From Hyperoodon ampullatus (Eukaryota > Chordata > Mammalia > Artiodactyla > Ziphiidae): 64,000 bases of DNA. The notes beneath the pieces were generated by a model. That model saw only the letters and a list, made by a program, of their open reading frames with translations. It searched no databases and was not told the origin of the DNA. The position numbers were made by a program, and so were the translations under genes. How positions within the stretch are numbered: the first letter of the stretch is position 1; every line of letters begins with the position of its first letter. Location: positions 434,001 to 498,000 of the forward strand of contig CATKHW010000427.1 in NCBI GenBank assembly GCA_949752795.1. Reading direction: 5' to 3'. Shown in pieces: positions 33,037 to 46,945 of this stretch.

Positions 33037-34774
33037 CCTCTCAGTCCCAAGTGTCCAGCATTATGCCACATCCAGCTCTCATTGTAGATAGGGTCATTCC
33101 AGGTTTCATCAGAGACCCTGAAGGAATTGTAAAGAATTTCCTAGTTTTTTGTTTTGTTTTTGAAATTCCTTTTTATAGTGGGTTTGAGCTGATTCTCGCT
33201 GCCATGTTTATGCCAGTCTAGACACACTTGATTCCCTTACGGAGACATATCAATACATAGGTTTTAAGATTCTTACTAGTCAGATATATTCCTCTGCGGT
33301 AAATATGGGGTTTTGAGTCCCTTTCACTGAGGAAGGTGTATGTCTTGTCTATTCCATAGTTGGTTTTTGGAACGGTACCTGTGCTTATATCAAACTCTTG
33401 TTTTAAGCATCACCCCACCTCTCCTTCCCCCTTAATCAGGCATAAGAGTGTTTTCTAAATGTGAGACACTGTTCTCTTTCCTAACTCAGTTCAAGTGTAG
33501 CCATGTTTACAGGATCTTCATAAGTGATATCTTATGATAAGTTTATTTTTCTGTGTGACTTATTTCACTTAGAATCATCGTACCTGAATCCACCCATTTT
33601 GCTGCTACTGGTCTTATGACATTGATTTCATGGCTGAGGGATATTCCATCGTACGTAAGTACCACAATTTTTTGAACCATTTTTATATTTCCTGGGATAT
33701 TTAAGGTGTACCCAAGTTGAGGTCCTTGTATGCAGTGCAGCCCTAAATTTTGGGGTGGCTCTGTCTTATTGATTTTCAGTTTTCCCAAGGTATATTCCCT
33801 AGACTGGAAGTGCCCTTGGCTCTGTAGCTCTGTTCTTTACTTGTTTTAGGGAACACAATGCACTCTTCCAGAGAGGCAGTTGGCAATTTACATCCCGCAC
33901 ATCAGCATAACAAGGCTCCCTGTTCTCCAGGGCCTGTCTTGCCTTTTTGGTTTTTACACATTTTGTGGATGTCCCTTTTGACCGGTGAGAAGTGATAATT
34001 CTTTGTAGTGCAGATTTGCATTGCCCGCTTGCTTGCTTGGCCAAAAAGGGCGTATGCGTTTTCTCCTGAATATATTCAGGAGAAAACGCATACGCCCTTT
34101 TTGGCCAAGTGCATCATTGTCGAAGTTGTGCCCCTCTTCCTGTGCCTTAAAGTCGATTCCAACGTACCTCTTGAAATCTGTTTCCTGCTATTCTGCCTCG
34201 CTTTCAAGTCCGCCTCGTTGCCTACCCTCAACAGATTTTTGGACGATAGTTGTCCTTTATTACTCGGTCAGTTTGTGAATTGCTGTGCCCCTGAGCTCCA
34301 TTTTTCAACTCGTTTTTTGTGAGCTGACCGCAAGCCCAAAATTTTGGTTCAGGACCTATACTGGTTCCCGGTGGGTGGCTGACACCTTGGTTAATTCTTC
34401 TTCCGGCGGGGAAATTACAGTGATATGTGCCCGTGCAAACGCCTAACAGCTACTCTCTCATTGTTTCTCCCTCTTCCCTTTCATCCTCTGCCAAATTGGC
34501 AACCTGTGGAAACCAGGTGGTTAAAGGGGCTGTCTCTCCAAGTTGGGAGGTTGATAGTAAAGCATATGGAAAGTCAAACCGGGGCTCCAAGAGAGGGACT
34601 AATCGTTGAGTTTTAGAAACCTTTCATATTCACAGTGTGTCCGTTCTCTAGGTTTCCCTTACATGTTATAACTGTAGTAATATTCCCTCTAACCTGGAGA
34701 GTTGGGAACCATGGAATGGGTGCCAGGCATTTGTGCTTTAAAGGGTCTGCATTTGCTCACCCAATCTCACCAAT
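33037..34774 (+). repeat. Satellite unit 20 (divergent)
   Basis: 1,738 bp, with a T-tract deletion near 33147. Divergent markers include GCGGTAAATATGG near 33297, CTTAATCAGGC near 33430 and GACACCTTGG near 34381. The L1 relic frame is shortened by a stop (33543-33788) caused by C-to-A at 33545. Palindrome 34036-34109 is nevertheless perfect. Copied as unit 37. Confidence 0.93.
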
Positions 34775-36513
34775 CGTCTCAGTGTCAAGTGTCCCTCCTT
34801 ATGCCACATCCAGCTGTCATTGTACATAGGGTCATTCCAGGTTTCATCAGAGCCCCTGAAGGAATTTTAAAGAATTATGCAGTTTTTTCGTTTTGATTTT
34901 GAAATTCATTTTTATAATGGGTTTGAGCTGATTCTCGCTGCCATGTTTATGCCAGTCTAGACACACTTGATTCCCTTACGGAGACATATCAATACATAGG
35001 TTTTAAGATTCTTACTAGTCAGATATATTTCTCTTCAGGAAATATGGGGTTTTGAGACCCTTTCACTGAGGAAGGTGTAGGTCTTGTCTATTCCATAGTT
35101 GGTTTTTAGAACGGTACCTGTGCTTATATCAAACTCTGGTTTTATGCATCACCCCACCTCTCCTTCCCCCTTAAGCAGGCATAAGAGTGTTTTCTAAATG
35201 TGAGACACTGTTCTCTTTCCTAACTCAGTTCAAGTGTAGCCATGTTTACAGGATCTTCATAAGTGATATCTTATGATAAGTTTCTTTTTCTGTGTGACTT
35301 ATTTCACTTAGAATCATCGTACCTGAATCCACCCATTTTGCTGCTACTGGTCTTATGACATTGATTTCATGGCTGAGGGATATTCCATCGTACGTAAGTA
35401 CCACAATTTTTTGAACCATGTTTATATTTTCTGGGATACTTAAGGTGTATCCAAGTTGAGGTCCTTGTATGCAGTGCAGCCCTAAATTTTGGGGTGGCTC
35501 TGTCTTATTGATTTTCAGTTTTCCCAAGGTATATTCCCTAGACTGGTAGTGCCCTTGGCTCTGTAGCTCTGTTCTTTACTTGTTGTAGGGAACAGAATGC
35601 ACTCCTCCAGAGAGGCAGTTGGCAATTTACATCCCGCCCATCAGCATAACAAGGCTCCCTGTTCTCCAGGGCCTGTCTTGCCTTTCTTGTTCTTACACAT
35701 TTTGTGGATGTCCCTTTTGACCGGTGGGAAGTGATACTTCTTTGTAGTGCAGATTTGCATTGCCCGCTTGCTTGCTTGGCCAAAAAGGGCGTATGCATTT
35801 TCTCCTGAATATATTCAGGAGAAAACGCATACGCCCTTTTTGGCCAAGTGCATCATTGTCGAAGTTGTGCCCCTCTTCCTGTGCTTTGAAGGCGATTCCA
35901 ACGTACCTCTTGAAATCTGTTTCCTGCTATTCTGCCTCGCTTTCAAGTCCGCCTCGTTGCCTTCCCTCAACAGATTTTTGGACGATAGTTGTCCTTTATT
36001 ACTCGGCCAGTTTGTGAATTGCTGTGCCCCTGAGCTCCATTTTTCAACTCGTTTTTGGTGAGCTGACCGCAAGTCCAAAATTTTGGTTCAGGACCTATAC
36101 TGGTTCCCGGTGGGTGGCTGAGAATTTGGTTAATTCTTCTTCCTGCCGGGAAATTACAGTGATATGTGCCCGTCCAAATGCCTAACAGCTACTCTCTCAT
36201 TGGTTCTCCCTCTTCCCTTTCATCCTCTGCCAAATTGGCAACCTGTGCGAACCAAGAGGTTAAAGGGGCTGTCTCTCCAAGTTGGGAGGTTGATAGTAAA
36301 GCAGACGGAAAGTCAAACCGGAGCACCAGGAGAGGGACTATGCGTTGAGTTTTAGAAACCTTTCGTATTCACAGTGTGTCCGTTCTCTAGGTTTCCCGCA
36401 CATGTTATAGCTGTAGAAATATTCCCTTCAACCTGGAGAGTTCGGACTCATGGAATGGGTGCCATGCATTATTGCTTTAAAGGGTCTGCATTTGCTCACC
36501 GAATCTCACCAAT
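34775..36513 (+). repeat. Satellite unit 21 (divergent 5' end, homogenised remainder)
   Basis: The first ~400 bp are unit 20-like divergent sequence (AGTGTCAAG, TTTTCGTTTTGATTTTG, CTCTTCAGG, AGGCATAAGAG at about 35177). From about 35180 onward it matches unit 10. Palindrome 35775-35848 has the unit 10 mismatch. A likely recombination junction lies inside this unit. Confidence 0.93.
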
Positions 36514-38252
36514 CGTCTCAGTCCCAAGTGTCCCTCCTTATGCCACATCCAGCTGTCGTTGTAGATAGGGTCATTCCAGCTTTCATCAGAGACCCTGAAG
36601 GAATTGTAAAGAAATTCCCAGTGTTTTTGTTTTGTTTTTGAAATTCCTTTTTATAGTGGGTTTGAGCTGATTCTCGCTGCCATGTTTATGCCAGTCTAGA
36701 CACACTTGATTCCCTTACGGAGACATATCAATACATAGGTTTTAAGATTCTTACTAGTCAGATATTTTCCTCTGCGGGAAATATGGGGTTTTGAGTCCCT
36801 TTCACTGAGGACGGTGTAGGTCTTGTCTATTCCATAGTTGGTTTTTGGAACGGTACCTGTGCTTATATCAAACTCTGGTTTTATGCATCACCCCACCTCT
36901 CCTTCCCCCTTAAGCAGGTATAAGAGTGTTTTCTAAATGTGAGACACTGTTCTCTTTCCTAACTCAGTTCAAGTGTAGCCATGTTTACAGGATCTTCATA
37001 AGTGATATCTTATGATAAGTTTCTTTTTCTGTGTGACTTATTTCACTTAGAATCATCGTACCTGAATCCACCCATTTTGCTGCTACTGGTCTTATGACAT
37101 TGATTTCATGGCTGAGGGATATTCCATCGTACGTAAGTACCACAATTTTTTGAACCATGTTTATATTTTCTGGGATACTTAAGGTGTATCCAAGTTGAGG
37201 TCCTTGTATGCAGTGCAGCCCTAAATTTTGGGGTGGCTCTGTCTTATTGATTTTCAGTTTTCCCAAGGTATATTCCCTAGACTGGTAGAGCCCTTGGCTC
37301 TGTAGCTCTGTTCTTTACTTGTTGTAGGGAACAGAATGCACTCCTCCAGAGAGGCAGTTGGCAATTTACATCCCGCCCATCAGCATAACAAGGCTCCCTG
37401 TTCTCCAGGGCCTGTCTTGCCTTTCTTGTTCTTACACATTTTGTGGATGTCCCTTTTGACCGGTGGGAAGTGATACTTCTTTGTAGTGCAGATTTGCATT
37501 GCCCGCTTGCTTGCTTGGCCAAAAAGGGCGTATGCGTTTTCTCCTGAATATATTCAGGAGAAAACGCATACGCCCTTTTTGGCCAAGTGCATCATTGTCG
37601 AAGTTGTGCCCCTCTTCCTGTGCTTTAAAGGCGATTCCAACGTACCTCTTGAAATCTGTTTCCTGCTATTCTGCCTCGCTTTCAAGTCCGCCTCGTTGCC
37701 TTCCCTCAACAGATTTTTGGACGATAGTTGTCCTTTATTACTCGGCCAGTTTGTGAATTGCTGTGCCCCTGAGATCCATTTTTCAACTCGTTTTTGGTGA
37801 GCTGACCGCAAGTCCAAAATTTTGGTTCAGGACCTATACTGGTTCCCGGTGGGTGGCTGAGAATTTGGTTAATTCTTCTTCCTGCCGGGAAATTACAGTG
37901 ATATGTGCCCGTCCAAATGCCTAACAGCTACTCTCTCATTGGTTCTCCCTCTTCCCTTTCATCCTCTGCCAAATTGGCAACCTGTGCGAACCAAGAGGTT
38001 AAAGGGGCTGTCTCTCCAAGTTGGGAGGTTGATAGTAAAGCAGACGGAAAGTCAAACCGGAGCACCAGGAGAGGGACTATGCGTTGAGTTTTAGAAACCT
38101 TTCGTATTCACAGTGTGTCCGTTCTCTAGGTTTCCCGCACATGTTATAGCTGTAGTAATATTCCCTTCAACCTGGAGAGTTTGGACCCATGGAATGGGTG
38201 CCATGCATTATTGCTTTAAAGGGTCTGCATTTGCTCACCCAATCTCACCAAT
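36514..38252 (+). repeat. Satellite unit 22 (11/22/27 family)
   Basis: Shares CAGTGTTTTTG near 36619 and GGTAGAGCCC with units 11 and 27. A private CACCGAATCTC lies just before its start, near 36498. CTGAGATCC near 37771 links it to units 12, 23 and 28. Palindrome 37514-37587 perfect. Confidence 0.93.
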
Positions 38253-39991
38253 CGTCTCAGTCCCAAGTGTCCCTCCTTATGCCACATCCAGCTGTCATTG
38301 TAGATAGGGTCATTCCAGCCTTCATCAGAGACCCTGAAGGAATTGTAAAGAATTACCCAGTTTCTTTGTTTTGTTTTTGAAATTCCTTTTTATAGTGGGT
38401 TTGAGCTGATTCTCGCTGCCATGTTTATGCCAGTCTAGACACACTTGATTCCCTTACGGAGACATATCAATACATAGGTTTTAAGATTCTTACTAGTCAG
38501 ATATTTTCCTCTGCGGGAAATATGGGGTTTTGAGTCCCTTTCGCTGAGGATGGTGTAGGTCTTGTCTATTCCATAGTTGGTTTTTGGAACGGTACCTGTG
38601 CTTATATCAAACTCTGGTTTTATGCATCACCCGACCTCTCCTTCCCCCTTAAGCAGGTATAAGAGTGTTTTCTAAATGTGAGACACTGTTCTCTTTCCTA
38701 ACTCAGTTCAAGTGTAGCCATGTTTACAGGATCTTCATAAGTGATATCTTATGATAAGTTTCTTTTTCTGTGTGACTTATTTCACTTAGAATCATCGTAC
38801 CTGAATCCACCCATTTTGCTGCTACTGGTCTTATGACATTGATTTCATGGCTGAGGGATATTCCATCGTACATAAGTACCACAATTTTTTGAACCATGTT
38901 TATATTTTCTGGGATACTTAAGGTGTATCCAAGTTGAGGTCCTTGTATGCAGTGCAGCCCTAAATTTTGGGGTGGCTCTGTCTTATTGATTTTCAGTTTT
39001 CCCAAGGTATATTCCCTAGACTGGTAGTGCCCTTGGCTCTGTAGCTCTGTTCTTTACTTGCTGTAGGGAACAGAATGCACTCCTCCAGAGAGGCAGTTGG
39101 CAATTTACATGCCGCCCATCAGCATAACAAGGCTCCCTGTTCTCCAGGGCCTGTCTTGCCTTTCTTGTTCTTACACATTTTGTGGATGTCCCTTTTGACC
39201 GGTGGGAAGTGATACTTCTTTGTAGTGCAGATTTGCATTGCCCGCTTGCTTGCTTGGCCAAAAAGGGCGTATGCGTTTTCTCCTGAATATATTCAGGAGA
39301 AAACGCATACGCCCTTTTTGGCCAAGTGCATCATTGTCGAAGTTGTGCCCCTCTTCCTGTGCTTTAAAGGCGATTCCAACGTACCTCTTGAAATCTGTTT
39401 CCTGCTATTCTGCCTCGCTTTCAAGTCCGCCTCGTTGCCTTCCCTCAACAGATTTTTGGACGATAGTTGTCCTTTATTACTCGGCCAGTTTGTGAATTGC
39501 TGTGCCCCTGAGATCCATTTTTCAACTCGTTTTTGGTGAGCTGACCGCAAGTCCAAAATTTTGGTTCAGGACCTATACTGGTTCCCTGTGGGTGGCTGAG
39601 AATTTGGTTAATTCTTCTTCCTGCCGGGAAATTACAGTGATATGTGCCCGTCCAAATGCCTAACAGCTACTCTCTCATTGGTTCTCCCTCTTCCCTTTCA
39701 TCCTCTGCCAAATTGGCAACCTGTGCGAACCAAGAGGTTAAAGGGGCTGTCTCTCCAAGGTGGGAGGTTGATAGTAAAGCAGACGGAAAGTCAAACCGGA
39801 GCACCAGGAGAGGGACTATGCGTTGAGTTTTAGAAACCTTTCGTATTCACAGTGTGTCCGTTCTCTAGGTTTCCCGCACTTGTTATAGCTGTAGTAATAT
39901 TCCCTTCAACCTGGAGAGTTCGGACCCATGGAATGGGTGCCATGCATTATTGCTTTAAAGGGTCTGCATTTGCTCACCCAATCTCACCAAT
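38253..39991 (+). repeat. Satellite unit 23 (23/28 pair)
   Basis: Shares TACCCAGTTTCTTTG and the CCAAGGTGGG and CGCACTTG variants with unit 28. Private changes: ACCCGACCTC near 38630, GTACATAAG near 38870 in island A, GTTCCCTGTGGG near 39582. Palindrome 39253-39326 perfect. Confidence 0.93.
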
Positions 39992-41730
39992 CGTCTCAGT
40001 CCCAAGTGTCCCTCCTTATGCCACATCCAGCTGTCGTTGTAGATAGGGTCATTCCAGCCTTCATCAGAGACCCTGAAGGAATTGTAAAGAATTACCCAGT
40101 TTCTTTGTTTTGTTTTTGAAATTCCTTTTTATAGTGGGTTTGAGCTGATTCTCGCTGCCATGTTTATGCCAGTCTAGACACACTTGATTCCCTTACGGAG
40201 ACATATCAATACATAGGTTTTAAGATTCTTACTAGTCAGATATTTTCCTCTGCGGGAAATATGGGGTTTTGAGTCCCTTTCGCTGAGGACGGTGTAGGTC
40301 TTGTCTATTCCATAGTTGGTTTTTGGAACGGTACCTGTGCTTATATCAAACTCTGGTTTTATGCATCACCCCACCTCTGCTTCCCCCTTAAGCAGGTATA
40401 AGAGTGTTTTCTAAATGTGAGACACTGTTCTCTTTCCTAACTCAGTTCAAGTGTAGCCATGTTTACAGGATCTTCATAAGTGATATCTTATGATAAGTTT
40501 CTTTTTCTGTGTGACTTATTTCACTTAGAATCATCGTACCTGAATCCACCCATTTTGCTGCTACTGGTCTTATGATATTGATTTCATGGCTGAGGGATAT
40601 TCCATCGTACGTAAGTACCACAATTTTTTGAACCATGTTTATATTTTCTGGGATACTTAAGGTGTATCCAAGTTGAGGTCCTTGTATGCAGTGCAGCCCT
40701 AAATTTTGGGGTGGCTCTGTCTTATTGATTTTCAGTTTTCCCAAGGTATATTCCCTAGACTGGTAGTGCCCTTGGCTCTGTAGCTCTGTTCTTTACTTGT
40801 TGTAGGGAACAGAATGCACTCCTCCAGAGAGGCAGTTGGCAATTTACATCCCGCCCATCAGCATAACAAGGCTCCCTGTTCTCCAGGGCCTGTCTTGCCT
40901 TTCTTGTTCTTACACATTTTGTGGATGTCCCTTTTGACCGGTGGGAAGTGATACTTCTTTGTAGTGCAGATTTGCATTGCCCGCTTGCTTGCTTGGCCAA
41001 AAAGGGCATATGCGTTTTCTCCTGAATATATTCAGGAGAAAACGCATACGCCCTTTTTGGCCAAGTGCGTCATTGTCGAAGTTGTGCCCCTCTTCCTGTG
41101 CTTTAAAGGCGATTCCAACGTACCTCTTGAAATCTGTTTCCTGCTATTCTGCCTCGCTTTCAAGTCCGCCTCGTTGCCTTCCCTCAACAGATTTTTGGAC
41201 GATAGTTGTCCTTTATTACTCGGCCAGTTTGTGAATTGCTGTGCCCCTGAGCTCCATTTTTCAACTCGTTTTTGGTGAGCTGACCGCAAGTCCAAAATTT
41301 TGGTTCAGGACCTATACTGGTTCCCGGTGGGTGGCTGAGAATTTGGTTAATTCTTCTTCCTGCCGGGAAATTACAGTGATATGTGCCCGTCCAAATGCCT
41401 AACAGCTACTCTCTCATTGGTTCTCCCTCTTCCCTTTCATCCTCTGCCAAATTGGCAACCTGTGCGAACCAAGAGGTTAAAGGGGCTGTCTCTCCAAGTT
41501 GGGAGGTTGATAGTAAAGCAGACGGAAAGTCAAACCGGAGCACCAGGAGAGGGACTATGCGTTGAGTTTTAGAAACCTTTCGTATTCACAGTGTGTCCAT
41601 TCTCTAGGTTTCCCGCACATGTTATAGCTGTAGTAATATTCCCTTCAACCTGGAGAGTTCGGACCCATTGAATGGGTGCCATGCATTATTGCTTTAAAGG
41701 ATCTGCATTTGCTCACCCAATCTCACCAAT
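39992..41730 (+). repeat. Satellite unit 24 (24/29/32 family)
   Basis: Shares ATGATATTG in island A near 40573 and AAGTGCGTCATTG near 41063 with units 29 and 32. Near its end ACCCATTGAATGG and AAAGGATCTG also match them. Palindrome 40992-41065 has one left-arm mismatch (GGGCATATG). Confidence 0.93.
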
Positions 41731-43468
41731 CGTCTCAGTCCCAAGTGTCCCTCCTTATGCCACATCCAGCTGTCGTTGTAGATAGGGTCATTCCAGCTTT
41801 CATCAGAGACCCTGAAGGAATTGCAAAGAATTTCCCAGTTTTTTTGTTTTGTTTTTGAAATTCCTTTTTATAGTGGGTTTGAGCTGATTCTCGCTGCCAT
41901 GTTTATGCCAGTCTAGACACACTTGATTCCCTTACGGAGACATATCAATACATAGGTTTTAAGATTCTTACTTGTCAGATATTTTCCCCTGCGGGAAATA
42001 TGGGGTTTTGAGTCCCTTTCGCTGAGGACGGTGTAGGTCTTGTCTATTCCATAGTTGGTTTTTGGAACGGTACCTGTGCTTATATCAAACTCTGGTTTTA
42101 TGCATCACCCCACCTCTCCTTCCCCCTTAAGCAGGTATAAGAGTGTTTTCTAAATGTGAGACACTGTTCTCTTTCCTAACTCAGTTCAAGTGTAGCCATG
42201 TTTACAGGATCTTCATAAGTGATATCTTATGATAAGTTTCTTTTTCTGTGTGACTTATTTCACTTAGAATCATCGTACCTGAATCCACCCATTTTGCTGC
42301 TACTGGTCTTATGACATTGATTTCATGGCTGAGGGATATTCCATCGTACGTAAGTACCACAATTTTTTGAACCATGTTTATATTTTCTGGGATACTTAAG
42401 GTGTATCCAAGTTGAGGTCCTTGTATGCAGTGCAGCCCTAAATTTTGGGGTGGCTCTGTCTTATTGATTTTCAGTTTTCCCAAGGTATATTCCCTAGACT
42501 GGTAGTGCCCTTGGCTCTGTAGCTCTGTTCTTTACTTGTTGTAGGGAACAGAATGCACTCCTCCAGAGAGGCAGTTGGCAATTTACATGCCGCCCATCAG
42601 CATAACAAGGCTCCCTGTTCTCCAGGGCCTGTCTTGCCTTTCTTGTTCTTACACATTTTGTGGATGTCCCTTTTGACCGGTGGGAAGTGATACTTCTTTG
42701 TAGTGCAGATTTGCATTGCCCGCTTGCTTGCTTGGCTAAAAAGGGCGTATGCGTTTTCTCCTGAATATATTCAGGAGAAAACGCATACGCCCTTTTTGGC
42801 CAAGTGCATCATTGTCGAAGTTGTGCCCCTCTTCCTGTGCTTTAAAGGCGATTCCAACGTACCTCTTGAAATCTGTTTCCTGCTATTCTGCCTCGCTTTC
42901 AAGTCCGCCTCGTTGCCTTCCCTCAACAGATTTTTGGACGATAGTTGTCCTTTATTACTCGGCCAGTTTGTGAATTGCTGTGCCCCTGAGCTCCATTTTT
43001 CAACTCGTTTTTGGTGAGCTGACCGCAAGTCCAAAATTTTGGTTCAGGACCTATACTGGTTCCCGGTGGGTGGCTGAGAATTTGGTTAATTCTTCTTCCT
43101 GCCGGGAAATTACAGTGATATGTGCCCGTCCAAATGCCTAACAGCTACTCTCTCATTGGTTCTCCCTCCTCCCTTTCATCCACTGCCAAATTGGCAACCT
43201 GTGCGAACCAAGAGGTTAAAGGGGCTGTCTCTCCAAGTTGGGAGGTTGATAGTAAAGCAGACGGAAAGTCAAACCGGAGCACCAGGAGTGGGACTATTCT
43301 TTGAATTTAGAAACCTTTCGTATTCACAGTGTGTCCGTTCTCTAGGTTTCCCGCACATGTTATAGCTGTAGTAATATTCCCTTCAACGTGGAGAGTTCGG
43401 ACCCATGGAATGGGTGCCATGCATTATTGCTTTAAAGGGTCTGCATTTGCTCACCCAATCTCACCAAT
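41731..43468 (+). repeat. Satellite unit 25 (5' of 25/30/33 type, 3' of 12/25 type)
   Basis: 1,738 bp. The 5' part has CTTACTTGTCAG and TTCCCCTGCGG near 41970, as in units 30 and 33; the 3' part has CTCCTCCC and the 1-bp deletion of unit 12. It is therefore a mosaic. Palindrome 42731-42804 has one left-arm mismatch (TTGGCTAAA). Confidence 0.93.
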
Positions 43469-45206
43469 CGTCTCAGTCCCAAGTGTCCCTCCTTATGCCA
43501 CATCCAGTTGTCGTTGTAGATAGGGTCATTCCAGCCTTCATCAGAGACCCTGAAGGAATTGTAAAGAATTTCCCAGTTTTTTTGTTTGTTTTTGAAATTC
43601 CTTTTTATAGTGGGTTTGAGCTGATTCTCGCTGCCATGTTTATGCCAGTCTAGACACACTTGATTCCCTTACGGAGACATATCAATACATAGGTTTTAAG
43701 ATTCTTACTAGTCAGATATTTTCCTCTGCGGGAAATATGGGGTTTTGAGTCCCTTTCATTGAGGACGGTGTAGGTCTTGTCTATTCCATAGTTGGTTTTT
43801 GGAACGGTACCTGTGCTTATATCAAACTCTGGTTTTATGCATCACCCCACCTCTGCTTCCCCCTTAAGCAGGTATAAGAGTGTTTTCTAAATGTGAGACA
43901 CTGTTCTCTTTCCTAACTCAGTTCAAGTGTAGCCATGTTTACAGGATCTTCATAAGTGATATCTTATGATAAGTTTCTTTTTCTGTGTGACTTATTTCAC
44001 TTAGAATCATCGTACCTGAATCCACCCATTTTGCTGCTACTGGTCTTATGACATTGATTTCATGGCTGAGGGATATTCCATCGTACGTAAGTACCACAAT
44101 TTTTTGAACCATGTTTATATTTTCTGGGATACTTAAGGTGTATCCAAGTTGAGGTCCTTGTATGCAGTGCAGCCCTAAATTTTGGGGTGGCTCTGTCTTA
44201 TTGATTTTCAGTTTTCCCAAGGTATATTCCCTAGACTGGTAGTGCCCTTGGCTCTGTAGCTCTGTTCTTTACTTGTTGTAGGGAACAGAATGCACTCCTC
44301 CAGAGAGGCAGTTGGCAATTTACATCCCGCCCATCAGCATAACAAGGCTCCCTGTTCTCCAGGGCCTGTCTTGCCTTTCTTGTTCTTACACATTTTGTGG
44401 ATGTCCCTTTTGACCGGTGGGAAGTGATACTTCTTTGTAGTGCAGATTTGCATTGCCCGCTTGCTTGCTTGGCCAAAAAGGGCGTATGCATTTTCTCCTG
44501 AATATATTCAGGAGAAAACGCATACGCCCTTTTTGGCCAAGTGCATCATTGTCGAAGTTGTGCCCCTCTTCCTGTGCTTTGAAGGCGATTCCAACGTACC
44601 TCTTGAAATCTGTTTCCTGCTATTCTGCCTCGCTTTCAAGTCCGCCTCGTTGCCTTCCCTCAACAGATTTTTGGACGATAGTTGTCCTTTATTACTCGGC
44701 CAGTTTGTGAATTGCTGTGCCCCTGAGCTCCATTTTTCAACTCGTTTTTGGTGAGCTGACCGCAAGTCCAAAATTTTGGTTCAGGACCTATACTGGTTCC
44801 CGGTGGGTGGCTGAGAATTTGGTTAATTCTTCTTCCTGCCGGGAAATTACAGTGATATGTGCCCGTCCAAATGCCTAACAGCTACTCTCTCATTGGTTCT
44901 CCCTCTTCCCTTTCATCCTCTGCCAAATTGGCAACCTGTGCGAACCAAGAGGTTAAAGGGGCTGTCTCTCCAAGTTGGGAGGTTGATAGTAAAGCAGACG
45001 GAAAGTCAAACCGGAGCACCAGGAGAGGGACTATTCGTTGAGTTTTAGAAACCTTTCGTATTCACAGTGTGTCCGTTCTCTAGGTTTCCCGCACATGTTA
45101 TAGCTGTAGAAATATTCCCTTCAACCTGGAGAGTTCGGACTCATGGAATGGGTGCCATGCATTATTGCTTTAAAGGGTCTGCATTTGCTCACCCAATCTC
45201 ACCAAT
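43469..45206 (+). repeat. Satellite unit 26 (5' of 13 type, 3' of 10/21 type)
   Basis: 1,738 bp; T-tract deletion near 43580 as in unit 13, then CTTTGAAGGCG near 44577 and TGTAGAAATAT as in units 10 and 21. Palindrome 44468-44541 has the unit 10/21 mismatch. Confidence 0.93.
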
Positions 45207-46945
45207 CGTCTCAGTCCCAAGTGTCCCTCCTTATGCCACATCCAGCTGTCGTTGTAGATAGGGTCATTCCAGCTTTCATCAGAGACCCTGAAGGAATTGT
45301 AAAGAAATTCCCAGTGTTTTTGTTTTGTTTTTGAAATTCCTTTTTATAGTGGGTTTGAGCTGATTCTCGCTGCCATGTTTATGCCAGTCTAGACACACTT
45401 GATTCCCTTACGGAGACATATCAATACATAGGTTTTAAGATTCTTACTAGTCAGATATTTTCCTCTGCGGGAAATATGGGGTTTTGAGTCCCTTTCACTG
45501 AGGACGGTGTAGGTCTTGTCTATTCCATAGTTGGTTTTTGGAACGGTACCTGTGCTTATATCAAACTCTGGTTTTATGCATCACCCCACCTCTCCTTCCC
45601 CCTTAAGCAGGTATAAGAGTGTTTTCTAAATGTGAGACACTGTTCTCTTTCCTAACTCAGTTCAAGTGTAGCCATGTTTACAGGATCTTCATAAGTGATA
45701 TCTTATGATAAGTTTCTTTTTCTGTGTGACTTATTTCACTTAGAATCATCGTACCTGAATCCACCCATTTTGCTGCTACTGGTCTTATGACATTGATTTC
45801 ATGGCTGAGGGATATTCCATCGTACGTAAGTACCACAATTTTTTGAACCATGTTTATATTTTCTGGGATACTTAAGGTGTATCCAAGTTGAGGTCCTTGT
45901 ATGCAGTGCAGCCCTAAATTTTGGGGTGGCTCTGTCTTATTGATTTTCAGTTTTCCCAAGGTATATTCCCTAGACTGGTAGAGCCCTTGGCTCTGTAGCT
46001 CTGTTCTTTACTTGTTGTAGGGAACAGAATGCACTCCTCCAGAGAGGCAGTTGGCAATTTACATGCCGCCCATCAGCATAACAAGGCTCCCTGTTCTCCA
46101 GGGCCTGTCTTGCCTTTCTTGTTCTTACACATTTTGTGGATGTCCCTTTTGACCGGTGGGAAGTGATACTTCTTTGTAGTGCAGATTTGCATTGCCCGCT
46201 TGCTTGCTTGGCCAAAAAGGGCGTATGCGTTTTCTCCTGAATATATTCAGGAGAAAACGCATACGCCCTTTTTGGCCAAGTGCATCATTGTCGAAGTTGT
46301 GCCCCTCTTCCTGTGCTTTAAAGGCGATTCCAACGTACCTCTTGAAATCTGTTTCCTGCTATTCTGCCTCGCTTTCAAGTCCGCCTCGTTGCCTTCCCTC
46401 AACAGATTTTTGGACGATAGTTGTCCTTTATTACTCGGCCAGTTTGTGAATTGCTGTGCCCCTGAGCTCCATTTTTCAACTCGTTTTTGGTGAGCTGACC
46501 GCAAGTCCAAAATTTTGGTTCAGGACCTATACTGGTTCCCGGTGGGTGGCTGAGAATTTGGTTAATTCTTCTTCCTGCCGGGAAATTACAGTGATATGTG
46601 CCCGTCCAAATGCCTAACAGCTACTCTCTCATTGGTTCTCCCTCTTCCCTTTCATCCTCTGCCAAATTGGCAACCTGTGCGAACCAAGAGGTTAAAGGGG
46701 CTGTCTCTCCAAGTTGGGAGGTTGATAGTAAAGCAGACGGAAAGTCAAACCGGAGCACCAGGAGAGGGACTATGCGTTGAGTTTTAGAAACCTTTCGTAT
46801 TCACAGTGTGTCCGTTCTCTAGGTTTCCCGCACATGTTATAGCTGTAGTAATATTCCCTTCAACCTGGAGAGTTTGGACCCATGGAATGGGTGCCATGCA
46901 TTATTGCTTTAAAGGGTCTGCATTTGCTCACCCAATCTCACCAAT
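45207..46945 (+). repeat. Satellite unit 27 (11/22/27 family)
   Basis: Matches unit 22 at 8,693 bp and unit 11 more distantly: CAGTGTTTTTG near 45312, GGTAGAGCCC near 45978, CATGCCGCC near 46063, GAGTTTGG near 46871. Palindrome 46207-46280 perfect. Confidence 0.93.
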
